DNA of 64,000 bases from Lentibacter sp. (lineage in GTDB: Bacteria > Pseudomonadota > Alphaproteobacteria > Rhodobacterales > Rhodobacteraceae), in the NCBI GenBank assembly GCA_016744435.1, contig JADGEJ010000002.1:1-64000 (forward strand), in the 5' to 3' direction. Each line of letters opens with the position of its first letter. Within the stretch, counting starts at the first letter, position 1. The notes under the pieces were generated by a model. That model saw only the letters and a list, made by a program, of their open reading frames with translations. It was not told the origin of the DNA and ran no database searches. Below, in pieces: positions 7,861-16,389 of the stretch. Made by a program: the position numbers and the translations under genes.

Positions 7861-9627
7861 ATGAGTTTTCCCAAAGTACCAACACATGTGGCCGAATGTA
7901 TGGGTGTCAAAGTCCCGCCTTCTCCCTACCTAAACGAAAAGCGCATCGAGCGGATCAACGCCGCGCGCTACGAAGGTCAGGAAATCGCCGGAGCGCTCCA
8001 TGTGACTGGGCCTGAAGACCGTGTGCTTGAGCTTGGTGCAGGCCTCGGCGTTGTTGGCGCCGTCACCCAACTCAATGCGAAGCCCGCAGCCATGGTTTCC
8101 TATGAGGCCAACCCCAATATGATCCCCCATATCGAGGCGCTTTATGCGCTCAACCGGATCAAAAGTAAGATTAAGCTCAACAACAAAGTCCTGCTATCAG
8201 AGCCGGAACCGCCTGAACACGTTGAGTTTTTCTTGCGCAACAGCTTTCTTGGATCATCGCTCACAGACAGTGACAAACGCCAGACAACCGCCGTCAAAGT
8301 GCCAACCGCGAAGTTTGAAGCACTTCGCAAATCTTTCAAACCCACGGTGCTTTTGATGGATATCGAAGGCGGCGAGCTTGAGCTATTGCGCCACGCCAAC
8401 CTCGACGGTCTGCGCGCAATTGTGCTTGAGTTTCACCCCGAATCCTATGGCACCGAGGGTATGCGCGAGTGCAAAAACATCCTGCGGGAAGCCGGCTTCG
8501 CGCGGGTCAACGAGATTAGCACGCGCACCGTTTGGACCTGCCTGCGCGGCCCCGATGTGCCCAACACAGCGCCCGAGCCTGAGCTTGGCTGGTCACGTAA
8601 GTGCCGTAGTTTGCAAGGCGCAATTGTAGTTCCTCCAAGCGAAGGGGGGCTCGTGCAAGCCTCTGGTGTGCTTGAAGAAAATGGCACCTACGTAGCCGAA
8701 GCTGCGCTCTGGCGGCGTGGTCGCGCGATCACGACCAAACCACAAAAGCCCAAGGGCGACATTGAAAATCTGGCTGGCACCTGGCTGTGGGGTGGCCCGC
8801 TTTGGCTTCACTTCGGGCATTTTCTGGTCGAAAGCACCACGCGGCTTTGGGCTCTTAAACCCCTTCGGGGCAAGATAGACGGTATCCTCTTCACACCGAA
8901 ACGGCCGCGAAACGAGGGCCTGATCAAACGCTGGCAATGGAAGTTTCTGGCGCAATTTGCTCCCGGGGTGACGGTCAAAGTTGCCACTGGGCCCACTCAA
9001 GTTGAAAACCTGATCGTTCCGGGCCAAGGCTTTGGTCTTGGAAAGATCTCCGCAGGCACTCCCGAATTTCGCGCTTATGTGGAAGAGGTTTTTGGCAGTG
9101 ATATTGCTCCTGAAGGCCCGGAGCGGCTCTATATTTCGCGTTCGAAATTCGAGTTTCGAAAGGGCTCTCTGATTGGGGAAGAGGCGTTTGAAGAGCACCT
9201 CATGGCGCATGGCTACGAAGTGTTTCACCCCCAAGAACATGATATTGCGACACAAATTGCGCGCTATAAGGCCGCCAAGCAAGTTGTCGCGGCGGAAGGC
9301 TCGGCCCTTCACATGCTGGCCATGGTGGCGCCGAGCACACAGCAAGTCGCAATTGTTGTGCGCCGCAGATCTGATGCGACCGGATATATCGAGCGCCACC
9401 TCAAGGCCTTCGCGGGCATTACCCCTTGCTCGATCGACGCACTGATCCGCAACTGGATGCCCGAAGGCGAGACCAAACCGCGCCACTCACTTGGGGAAAT
9501 CAACTTCCAAAAGCTTCAAGACGCCCTGCTGCTAGCCGGCTTCATCGACCCGTCACCCGATGTCTGGCAGAGTTTTGACGAAGGTGATGTTAAAGAACTG
9601 CTCGGCAAAACCTACCGCGTCGTCTGA
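7861..9627 (+). CDS. FkbM methyltransferase fused to GT61-like glycosyltransferase
   Basis: This 588-residue protein joins two domains. Residues about 30-230 are an FkbM-type SAM methyltransferase: VLELGAGLGVVG is the SAM-binding loop and LLMDIEGGELELL is the FkbM signature. Residues about 260-540 resemble DUF563/glycosyltransferase family 61: GGPLWLHFGHFLVE, RLYISRSKFEFRKG, FHPQEHDIATQIARYKAAKQVVAAEGSA split across two motifs, and a C-terminal half ending before a poorly conserved tail. FkbM enzymes methylate sugars or polyketides and GT61 enzymes build polysaccharides, so the fusion likely modifies a surface glycan. It stands alone, divergent from the NDUFA12 operon. Confidence 0.78.
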   Translation: MSFPKVPTHVAECMGVKVPPSPYLNEKRIERINAARYEGQEIAGALHVTGPEDRVLELGAGLGVVGAVTQLNAKPAAMVSYEANPNMIPHIEALYALNRIKSKIKLNNKVLLSEPEPPEHVEFFLRNSFLGSSLTDSDKRQTTAVKVPTAKFEALRKSFKPTVLLMDIEGGELELLRHANLDGLRAIVLEFHPESYGTEGMRECKNILREAGFARVNEISTRTVWTCLRGPDVPNTAPEPELGWSRKCRSLQGAIVVPPSEGGLVQASGVLEENGTYVAEAALWRRGRAITTKPQKPKGDIENLAGTWLWGGPLWLHFGHFLVESTTRLWALKPLRGKIDGILFTPKRPRNEGLIKRWQWKFLAQFAPGVTVKVATGPTQVENLIVPGQGFGLGKISAGTPEFRAYVEEVFGSDIAPEGPERLYISRSKFEFRKGSLIGEEAFEEHLMAHGYEVFHPQEHDIATQIARYKAAKQVVAAEGSALHMLAMVAPSTQQVAIVVRRRSDATGYIERHLKAFAGITPCSIDALIRNWMPEGETKPRHSLGEINFQKLQDALLLAGFIDPSPDVWQSFDEGDVKELLGKTYRVV

Positions 9628-9650
9628 CTTATACGACAGCAACCCGCCAC

Positions 9651-9684
9651 AAAAAAAGGCTCCGAAAGTAAACCTCTCGGAGCC
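9651..9684 (-). terminator. Rho-independent terminator of clpX
   Basis: On the minus strand GGCTCCGA pairs with TCGGAGCC across an 11-nt loop and is followed by seven T residues. It lies 24 bases beyond the clpX stop codon. The plus-strand side has no T-tract, so it is not a good terminator for the FkbM/GT61 gene. Confidence 0.88.
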
Positions 9685-9707
9685 CCTAATAATTTAGAAA
9701 TAAGCGC

Positions 9708-10973
9708 TTAACTTGCTGCGCCCTCTTTCTTTTTCGGGTCACCATAGATGATCAGTGGAGCGCTGTCTGAGATGACAGCTTCTTCGTTAACCACAACTTC
9801 TTCGGCATTCTCAAGGCCGGGAAGCTCAAACATCGTATCAAGCAGGATCTCTTCGAGGATCGAGCGCAAACCGCGTGCGCCTGTTTTGCGATCAATCGCA
9901 CGGCGCGCGATAGCTTGCAGCGCATCGTCAGTAAAGTTCAGCTGCGCGTCTTCGAGTTCAAACAGGCGTTGGTATTGCTTCACCAGCGCGTTTTTCGGCT
10001 GCGTCAAAATGGTGACAAGCGCGTCTTCATCAAGATCTTCCAGCGTTGCCAAAACGGGCAAACGACCAACGAATTCGGGGATCAGGCCGAACTTGAGCAA
10101 GTCTTCTGGTTCGAGATCTTTGAAAACTTCGCCAATCCCGCGCGCTTCCTGATCGCGCACATCCGCACCAAAGCCCATGGCGCTGCCTTTGCCGCGTGCT
10201 GCAATAATCTTGTCGAGCCCAGCAAACGCACCGCCGCAAATGAACAGGATATTCGTTGTGTCGACTTGCAGGAACTCTTGCTGAGGATGCTTGCGTCCGC
10301 CTTGAGGCGGCACCGAGGCAACCGTACCTTCCATCAACTTCAGAAGCGCTTGCTGCACGCCTTCACCGCTCACATCACGGGTGATTGACGGGTTTTCTGA
10401 CTTGCGGGTGATCTTGTCAACTTCGTCAATATAGACGATGCCGCGCTGCGCACGCTCGACGTTATAGTCAGACGATTGGAGCAGCTTAAGGATAATGTTT
10501 TCAACGTCTTCGCCGACATAACCCGCTTCGGTGAGCGTGGTGGCATCGGCCATTGTGAAGGGCACATCAAGAATGCGCGCCAGCGTTTGAGCGAGCAAAG
10601 TTTTGCCGCAGCCCGTAGGCCCCATCAGCAGAATGTTTGATTTGGCCAACTCGATGTCGCCACCCTTTTCAGCGTGGTTGAGGCGCTTGTAGTGGTTGTG
10701 GACCGCGACAGACAGAACGCGCTTGGCCATGGCCTGCCCGATCACATAGTCATCCAACACATCGGCGATGTCTTTTGGCGTCGGCACACCTTCGCTTGAT
10801 TTCAGCGAAGAGCCCTTGGTTTCTTCGCGGATAATGTCCATGCACAGCTCAACACACTCATCGCAGATGAACACAGTTGGGCCCGCAATAAGCTTGCGCA
10901 CCTCGTGCTGGCTCTTGCCGCAGAAGCTGCAATAGAGCGTATTTTTACTATCGCCACTGGAACTGTTGGACAT
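9708..10973 (-). CDS. clpX: ATP-dependent Clp protease ATPase subunit ClpX
   Basis: ClpX unfolds tagged proteins and feeds them to ClpP. The 421 residues contain the N-terminal zinc finger (CSFCGKS... ICDECVELC), Walker A GPTGCGKT, Walker [11 protein letters not shown], the pore and sensor segment [14 protein letters not shown], and the C-terminal [13 protein letters not shown]. Length and start are canonical. clpP lies 140 bases upstream on the same strand, the usual bacterial order clpP-clpX, and a terminator follows the stop. Confidence 0.98.
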   Translation of the reverse strand: MSNSSSGDSKNTLYCSFCGKSQHEVRKLIAGPTVFICDECVELCMDIIREETKGSSLKSSEGVPTPKDIADVLDDYVIGQAMAKRVLSVAVHNHYKRLNHAEKGGDIELAKSNILLMGPTGCGKTLLAQTLARILDVPFTMADATTLTEAGYVGEDVENIILKLLQSSDYNVERAQRGIVYIDEVDKITRKSENPSITRDVSGEGVQQALLKLMEGTVASVPPQGGRKHPQQEFLQVDTTNILFICGGAFAGLDKIIAARGKGSAMGFGADVRDQEARGIGEVFKDLEPEDLLKFGLIPEFVGRLPVLATLEDLDEDALVTILTQPKNALVKQYQRLFELEDAQLNFTDDALQAIARRAIDRKTGARGLRSILEEILLDTMFELPGLENAEEVVVNEEAVISDSAPLIIYGDPKKKEGAAS

Positions 10974-11113
10974 GGGCGCGCCCTTTCTGGCTTTTCAGTG
11001 TGGGCACATCCGCGCCCTCAGGAAACTTACACTAGCTTAGGCCAGCCTTGGGCGGCCCACAATCGGAAATTCTGTCGCAAAATCTGACGCGCGGCAAAAC
11101 ACCGCGCGCAAGC

Positions 11114-11740
11114 TTATTCGTCTTCTGTTTTGGCGCGGTTTTCGACGATTTCGTCGATCAGGCCCCAGTCTTTGGCTTCTTCGGGGCTCATAAAGTTGTC
11201 ACGCTCTAAGGCTGCTTCAACCACGTCAAGCTTCTGACCGGTGTGGCGCACATAGATCTCGTTGAGGCGGCGCTTAAGTTTAAGCGTCTCTTCCGCGTGG
11301 ATCATGATGTCACTGGCCTGGCCTTGGTAACCGCCGGAAGGCTGATGCACCATAACGCGCGAGTTGGGCAGTGAAAAACGCATGCCCGGCGCGCCGGCTG
11401 TCAGCAAAAGCGAGCCCATGCTCGCCGCCTGCCCGATAACCAGCGTGCTGACCTTGGGCTTGATGTATTGCATCGTGTCATAGATCGACAACCCGCTTGT
11501 CACCACGCCGCCGGGCGAGTTGATGTACATACTGATCTCTTTTGAGGGGTTTTCCGCCTCAAGGTGCAACAGTTGCGCCACAATCAGGCTGCTCATGCCG
11601 TCATGCACGGGGCCGTTGAGAAAGATGATCCGCTCCTTCAGAAGGCGCGAAAAAATGTCATAGGCGCGTTCGCCGCGGCTGGTTTGTTCAACAACCATCG
11701 GCACCAGCGTGTTCATGTAAGTCTCAAAAGGGTCTGTCAT
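11114..11740 (-). CDS. clpP: ATP-dependent Clp protease proteolytic subunit ClpP
   Basis: ClpP is the serine protease barrel driven by ClpX. The 208-residue protein has the catalytic serine in GQAASMGS, the histidine in VMVHQPSGG, and the N-terminal [16 protein letters not shown] loop. The start at 11740 (MTDPFETYM) follows AGGA at five bases; a TTG at 11755 would add five residues without a better site. It is followed by clpX. The short intergenic region holds no obvious terminator, so a common transcript is likely, with a possible extra clpX start. Confidence 0.97.
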   Translation of the reverse strand: MTDPFETYMNTLVPMVVEQTSRGERAYDIFSRLLKERIIFLNGPVHDGMSSLIVAQLLHLEAENPSKEISMYINSPGGVVTSGLSIYDTMQYIKPKVSTLVIGQAASMGSLLLTAGAPGMRFSLPNSRVMVHQPSGGYQGQASDIMIHAEETLKLKRRLNEIYVRHTGQKLDVVEAALERDNFMSPEEAKDWGLIDEIVENRAKTEDE

Positions 11741-11763
11741 CTTGTCCTGCCTCAAAATTTCAG

Positions 11764-11834
11764 GAGACTATAGCGTCTCATTCCTAAGGGAGTCTTAGTG
11801 CTGCGCTCAGGGGGCTGCAAGGGCACTCGGGGAA
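11764..11834 (-). promoter_or_regulatory. Possible clpP promoter and leader hairpin
   Basis: On the minus strand TTGCAG and TAAGAC are spaced 17 bases apart upstream of clpP and could serve as -35 and -10. Closer to the gene, GAGAC and GTCTC (11764-11779) form a perfect 5-bp stem around GCTATA. No clear heat-shock sigma32 box was seen. The rest of the 240-base gap up to the FMN reductase shows nothing I recognise. Confidence 0.3.
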
Positions 11835-12012
11835 ACGAGCGGAAAAACTTGGTTAACAAACTGTGAATATCGCCGGGGCAAACCTTGGGTATGCACCTGT
11901 CGAACACATAAACATGCGCTCATACAAAGCCAATGAAGCGCTGGTTTGGTATTGTCAGCGGAGCAGACTTAGCCCCGTTGAACGCCACAACGCTTTGCCC
12001 TAGATGTTGCAT

Positions 12013-12537
12013 ATGAAAATTCTCGCTCTCTCCGGCAGTGGCCGCGATGCATCAACCAATACAGCCATGCTCCATGCCGTTTCAAAGATCGCACAACCAA
12101 GCCACCAAGTGACTGTCTTTTCAGGCGTTGCCGACTTGCCCGTTTTTTCACCGGATGCCGAGAAAGAGCCACTGCCACAAGCTGTGCAGGCCTTCATTCA
12201 AATGATACACGAAAGCGACGGGCTAATTGTATCAAGCCCTGAATATGTAAGGGCAATTCCCGGCGGCTTGAAAAATGCGATCGACTGGCTCGTCTCCCGA
12301 GACGAAATCATAGGAAAGCCAATTGCGCTCATGCACGCGTCCCACCGGGGGGATGACATGCTGGCTCAACTGCGCCTTGTTCTGTCGACTGTCAGCGACG
12401 GGTTTTCACATGAGACATTTCTTAGGTTTGGCCTCATGAAGCTCTCGCCTAGTGACATCTCAACAGTAATGTTAGAGCCCGCGAACAGAACAAAAGTCAC
12501 GGGCTTCCTCCAAGAATTTGCAAGCCACTGCACGTAG
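12013..12537 (+). CDS. NADPH-dependent FMN reductase family protein
   Basis: This 174-residue flavodoxin-like oxidoreductase begins with MKILALSGSGRDASTNTAML (phosphate-binding loop for FMN) and has the SSPEYVRAIPGGLKNAIDWL motif typical of the NADPH-dependent FMN reductase family (ArsH/ChrR/azoreductase-like). It probably transfers hydride from NAD(P)H to quinones, chromate or azo compounds through bound FMN. An ATG three codons upstream (12004) is also possible; I chose 12013 because the family starts at MKIL. It has no operon partner and lies upstream of the sox terminator. Confidence 0.82.
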   Translation: MKILALSGSGRDASTNTAMLHAVSKIAQPSHQVTVFSGVADLPVFSPDAEKEPLPQAVQAFIQMIHESDGLIVSSPEYVRAIPGGLKNAIDWLVSRDEIIGKPIALMHASHRGDDMLAQLRLVLSTVSDGFSHETFLRFGLMKLSPSDISTVMLEPANRTKVTGFLQEFASHCT

Positions 12538-12562
12538 GGTTCGGCCAAACACTCCCGTCACC

Positions 12563-12589
12563 AAAAAGGGCGCAGCCTGTGCCGCGCCC
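12563..12589 (-). terminator. Rho-independent terminator of the sox cluster
   Basis: On the minus strand GGGCGCGGC pairs with GCTGCGCCC (one G-T wobble) around ACAG and runs into five T residues. It lies 24 bases after the soxF stop, ending the soxCD-trx-EF transcript. Confidence 0.85.
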
Positions 12590-12612
12590 TCCTTGCTTTC
12601 ATATCAAAGCGC

Positions 12613-13884
12613 TTAGCTGCCGAACATGTCTGACGTGATGCCAGCATACCAGCCAACGCTTTCGTCGAACGTGGCTTTGCGCAGCGCGGCGTCTTCGCCG
12701 GTTTTGCTGATAAAGCCGGCCACTTTGGCGATTTTCTCGTCAGTCGCCTCATAGGTCGCGCCGACTTTGACGCCATCGTCGGTGTCGATGAGGCTCCAGC
12801 ACGTGTTAGAGAACTTCGCCGGGAAGACTTTGCTGCCCGTCAGAGCGCCGCGAACGGCCATGGCGCAAACCTTGGCTTGGCTGTTGGCCGAGAAGCCCGA
12901 CTTTGGCATGTCGCCCTGTGCCGACGCGTCGCCGAGCACGTGGATGTTCTCATCAACGCGGCTTTGCATGGTGGCTGCGTGCACAGGCGCCCAGTTGCCT
13001 TCGGTGATGCCCGCCAGCTCGCAAATGCGGCCCGCTTTCATCGCCGGAATGACGTTACAGGCGTCAACCTTGGTGACTTCGCCGTCGATGCTCACGGTCA
13101 TCTCATTCGCGTTCACTTCAACATTGCCGCCGCCAAAGTCAGAACCGATCCAGTCGATCATGCCATCATAGTGGTTGCTCCAGCCCTCTTGGAAGAGCGC
13201 CATTTTGCTAAACTTCGCTTTTGGGTCAGCGATGATGATCTTGGCTGTCGGGTTCTTCTCTTTGAGAACATGCGCAACCATGCTGATCCGCTCATACGGG
13301 CCAGGAGGGCAGCGGAACGGGTTTGGCGGGGCGACCATGGCGAAAGTGCCGCCCTGTGGCATGCTTTCGATCTGCGCTTTGAGCAGCTCTGACTGCGAGC
13401 CGGCCTTATAGGCGTGCGGCATCTTGTTCTGGCTGGTCACGTCCCAACCGGGCACAGCGCCATCAACAAAGTCGATGCCGGGGCTCAGAACGAGGCGGTC
13501 ATAGTTGAGCACAGCGCCGCCTGCGAGCGTCACTGTTTTGGCGGCGCGGTCAACGCCAACAGCCCAGTCGTGTACGACGTTAACGCCGCCTTTTGCGAGG
13601 CCGCCGTAAGAGTGGCCAATCGAGCTCAGCTCGCGGAAACCGCCCATGTAGAGGTTGGAGAAAAAGCAGGTGTAATACATGCGGCTTGGCTCAACCAAAG
13701 TCACATCAATCGCGCCTTTGCTGTCTTTCGCGATGTAGCGCGCGGCTGTCGCCCCGCCAGCGCCGCCGCCGATAACGACGACTTTTGGTTTACCTGCGTG
13801 GTTGTCCGCCTTCACGTGCGGCGCACTCAAGGCGGCGGCTGCGGCCGCGCCCGTTCCGATAAAGGCTCTTCTGTTCAGTGTCAT
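12613..13884 (-). CDS. soxF: SoxF, sulfide dehydrogenase flavoprotein (flavocytochrome c type)
   Basis: SoxF is the FAD subunit of the periplasmic flavocytochrome c sulfide dehydrogenase. The 423 residues begin with a Tat signal (NRRAFIG then an Ala-rich stretch), followed by the FAD-binding VVVIGGGAGGATAARYI. The two redox-active cysteines of the family are present: Cys192 in NPFRCPPGPYER and Cys362 in NTCWSLID. Its electron-accepting partner is the adjacent diheme SoxE. It is the last gene of the cluster and is followed by a terminator. The strong site GGGAGGA precedes the start. Confidence 0.94.
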   Translation of the reverse strand: MTLNRRAFIGTGAAAAAALSAPHVKADNHAGKPKVVVIGGGAGGATAARYIAKDSKGAIDVTLVEPSRMYYTCFFSNLYMGGFRELSSIGHSYGGLAKGGVNVVHDWAVGVDRAAKTVTLAGGAVLNYDRLVLSPGIDFVDGAVPGWDVTSQNKMPHAYKAGSQSELLKAQIESMPQGGTFAMVAPPNPFRCPPGPYERISMVAHVLKEKNPTAKIIIADPKAKFSKMALFQEGWSNHYDGMIDWIGSDFGGGNVEVNANEMTVSIDGEVTKVDACNVIPAMKAGRICELAGITEGNWAPVHAATMQSRVDENIHVLGDASAQGDMPKSGFSANSQAKVCAMAVRGALTGSKVFPAKFSNTCWSLIDTDDGVKVGATYEATDEKIAKVAGFISKTGEDAALRKATFDESVGWYAGITSDMFGS

Positions 13885-13921
13885 GCGTAGTGTCCTCCCT
13901 TACGCTTCAGTTATATTAAGG

Positions 13922-14629
13922 TCATTCTAAGTTGCCAAAATACGCAGCCAGAGCCGCGATTTCTTCGTCGGTCAAACGCCCCGCCATCATCTGCATAACA
14001 GGGTGCGGGCGCACTTTCACCTTATAGGCGTGCATCGCGACGACAAAGTCGTCCTCAGGCCAATGGGTGATCGACGGGATGCCGTCATAAGCACCGTCAA
14101 TCTGGTGGCATGTGGTGCACTCTGTCGCCAGATACTCGCCATATTCAGGGTCGCCAACGATGGCCAAAATCTCTGGGGCCAACACCACTTCATGCGCGCG
14201 GGCCGTCGGCGCAGCTTCGGGGATGTTCTGCGGATTGTCCGAGAACTGGCGCAGATAGGCCATCACGTCATCGCGCTCTTCTTGCGTTTCCAGCCCGTCA
14301 AACGACATGCGCGTGTCACTGACCAGAGCTTTCGGGTTCTCCAGATAAGCGTTGAGCTTATCAAGCTCCCAAACCAGCCCGTTTTTGCCCTCGCGGATCA
14401 GGCCCTTGGAATAGTTATAGCCCTCAATCGCCCCAGCCGGGCGGCCAAAAATGCCGTTCAAGTGAGGGCCAATGCCGTTCTCGGCGCCCTGCCCGACTTC
14501 GTGGCATCCGGAGCAGTAATCCCACACTTCGGCGCCCGCTTCCGCGTTGCCAATGTCTTCCGCATGCGCGGCACTTGCTATCAAAGCTGCGCCCATGAGG
14601 GCGCTCCTAATTTGTGTCTTACCAAACAT
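13922..14629 (-). CDS. soxE: SoxE, diheme cytochrome c
   Basis: SoxE takes electrons from SoxF. The 235-residue protein has a signal peptide (MFGKTQIRSALMGAALIASAAHA split as an n-region and hydrophobic core) and two heme c sites, CSGCH (residues 39-43) and CTTCH (171-175), with candidate methionine ligands in TRMSFDGL and the C-terminal QMMAGRLT. The start at 14629 lies 11 bases inside the end of the thioredoxin gene; the longer frame from 14719 would place the signal peptide internally and is rejected. SoxF follows 37 bases later. Confidence 0.92.
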   Translation of the reverse strand: MFGKTQIRSALMGAALIASAAHAEDIGNAEAGAEVWDYCSGCHEVGQGAENGIGPHLNGIFGRPAGAIEGYNYSKGLIREGKNGLVWELDKLNAYLENPKALVSDTRMSFDGLETQEERDDVMAYLRQFSDNPQNIPEAAPTARAHEVVLAPEILAIVGDPEYGEYLATECTTCHQIDGAYDGIPSITHWPEDDFVVAMHAYKVKVRPHPVMQMMAGRLTDEEIAALAAYFGNLE

Positions 14630-15215
14630 CAGGGTCAATCCCGTTCTCCTTGAACTTCGCAAACTTGTCTTGCAGGTAGCGCTGGAAACTCTGCTCGCGG
14701 AACTTTTCCGCAGCAACAAACTCCAACGAGCTGAGGTAGTGGAACGGTTTGAGATAGCCCGGCAAGCGGAAGGTTTCTGCTTTAGCTATGCTCTTTGCTC
14801 CGTTGTTTTCATTGTGAAAAAGAACTGTCGTGGGCGTAAAGTTCACGCCCCACTTACTCGCCAGATCGCGCTCTTCCAGGGCTTCTCCGTCAAAGTCGAG
14901 CACCTTGCGTGCGCCGAACATATTGAGCTGAATCACATCGAAATTCTGTTTGATATAGTCGGTAATCTCGCGACGCTCGAAGTTTACCTCATGCAATTCG
15001 CGGCAATAGGGGCAAGCGTTTTGCTCCCACAAAACCATCAGATGCTTGCCATTGCCCTTTGCTGTGGCCAAATCATCGCCCAGCTCAAGGAAGCTATCGG
15101 TAAACCAAGGCTGCTTGTGCAAGCCGTCATCGCCAACCAAAGCAGCGGCCCGCGCCAAAGATGGCAGGGCAGCCATCGTCGCGACAGTCACAGCGAATTT
15201 TCGTCGAGTGAGCAT
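14619..15215 (-). CDS. Periplasmic thioredoxin-like protein of the sox cluster (SoxW/SoxS type)
   Basis: The 198-residue protein has an N-terminal export signal (LTRRKFAVTVATMAALPSLARA, Tat-like) and a thioredoxin fold with the active site CPYC at residues 68-71, preceded by LMVLWEQNA. Family relatives in sox clusters (SoxW, SoxS) keep the carrier SoxYZ or cytochromes reduced. Which of the two this is cannot be settled by eye; I favour SoxW-like. GGAGGAGGTT precedes the start at good distance. It overlaps soxE by 11 bases, so translation of the two is coupled. Confidence 0.82.
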   Translation of the reverse strand: MLTRRKFAVTVATMAALPSLARAAALVGDDGLHKQPWFTDSFLELGDDLATAKGNGKHLMVLWEQNACPYCRELHEVNFERREITDYIKQNFDVIQLNMFGARKVLDFDGEALEERDLASKWGVNFTPTTVLFHNENNGAKSIAKAETFRLPGYLKPFHYLSSLEFVAAEKFREQSFQRYLQDKFAKFKENGIDPDVW

Positions 15216-15272
15216 GGAACCTCCTCCCAGAGTTATGCTCAAGTGTACGCCAAGGCCTCCCAACCTGGCAAA

Positions 15273-15298
15273 CAGGGGCAAGCGAATGCCTGCCCCTG
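15273..15298. repeat. Intercistronic hairpin between soxD and the thioredoxin gene
   Basis: CAGGGGCA and TGCCCCTG form a perfect 8-bp stem around a 10-nt loop, nine bases after the soxD stop. On the minus strand only TTT follows, so it is a poor terminator and more likely a processing or mRNA-stability element that sets different levels for soxCD and the downstream genes. Confidence 0.6.
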
Positions 15299-15306
15299 CG
15301 TTAACC

Positions 15307-16389
15307 TCATTCAGAGAATGACTTCAGATATTCAGTTACAGCTTTGATATCTTTTTCTTTTTTCAAGCCGTTGAACGACATCTTGGTCTTTTTGATAAAG
15401 GCCTTTGGCTTCGTGAGGAACTCAGCAAGTGTTGCCTCATCCCAAACAGCGCCTTCCTCGGCCATGCCGAGCAAGCCCTTGGAATATTTGAAACCCTCAA
15501 CATGACCAAACTTCGCGCCGACAACACCGTTCAGCACTGGGCCTGTCTTGTTTTTGGCCCCGTCGCCCACTTGGTGACAAGCCTTGCACTTCTTGAAGAC
15601 TTTCTCGCCAGCTTTCACAAGCTCAGGGTCAAGCGCGGCAGTTTCAACGACGGCTTCTTCAACCTTAGGAGCCTCTTCAACCTTGGCTTCTTCTTCAACC
15701 ACTGGCACCGCTTCAACCACTGGTGCAGTTTCAGCCGCTGGTTCTGCCTCAGGATCATCCGGTGAGTTTGGATCACCTTTGAACACAACATTCCGAGTGA
15801 TCGCGATCTCGCCAGACTTACAGTCTGTCATGCAAGGTTCGCGGACGAAATGCGCCTCAGAAGTCAGACGATCATCGACAATGAAGCCGCCCGTATTGGG
15901 CATCTCAACATCAAGGAAAGTCTCTTTTGAAAGCACAAAATCGTCTTCGATCAGATCGTTTGAATAGAGGATGTAAGCGACGATCGCGTAGACCTCATCA
16001 TTGGTCAGTGTTTGCGCTTCGCCAAAGGGCATTGAGCGGTTCACATAGTCCCAAGTCGTTGAGAGGTAAGGCCAATATGATCCAACCGTTTTCAACGGGT
16101 CTTTGTCGGCCAGTGAGTCAGCGCCGCCGGCCAGCTTGGGCCAGTTGCCAACGCCCTCGGCGAAGTCGCCGTGGCAGATGCCACACTTCTCGGCAAAGAC
16201 GTCTTCACCAACAAGCGCATCGCCCGAGCCTTCGGGCAGGCCTGTGCCGTCGGGGCTTACGTCTTTGTCCCATGCAGCAACCTCTTCTGGAAGTGCCGTA
16301 CGACCAAGGCCAAGCTTTTCTGCGTAAGCAGGTGCTGCAACACTAAGTGCGAGGGCAGTCGCTGCCGTAACCTTAAGAAATTTCGACAT
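15307..16389 (-). CDS. soxD: SoxD, diheme cytochrome c subunit of sulfane dehydrogenase
   Basis: SoxD is the heme subunit of SoxCD, which oxidises the sulfane sulfur bound to SoxY. The 360-residue protein has a signal peptide ending in APAYA, a first heme site CGICH (69-73), an acidic Val/Glu/Pro/Ala linker (about 211-252) and a second c-domain with CKACH (268-272) ending in KAVTEYLKSFSE. The ATG at 16389 lies inside the 3' end of soxC (17-base overlap) and is preceded by GGGGAG. Each half resembles a class I cytochrome c; the second half is similar to the first domain of SoxE. Confidence 0.95.
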   Translation of the reverse strand: MSKFLKVTAATALALSVAAPAYAEKLGLGRTALPEEVAAWDKDVSPDGTGLPEGSGDALVGEDVFAEKCGICHGDFAEGVGNWPKLAGGADSLADKDPLKTVGSYWPYLSTTWDYVNRSMPFGEAQTLTNDEVYAIVAYILYSNDLIEDDFVLSKETFLDVEMPNTGGFIVDDRLTSEAHFVREPCMTDCKSGEIAITRNVVFKGDPNSPDDPEAEPAAETAPVVEAVPVVEEEAKVEEAPKVEEAVVETAALDPELVKAGEKVFKKCKACHQVGDGAKNKTGPVLNGVVGAKFGHVEGFKYSKGLLGMAEEGAVWDEATLAEFLTKPKAFIKKTKMSFNGLKKEKDIKAVTEYLKSFSE

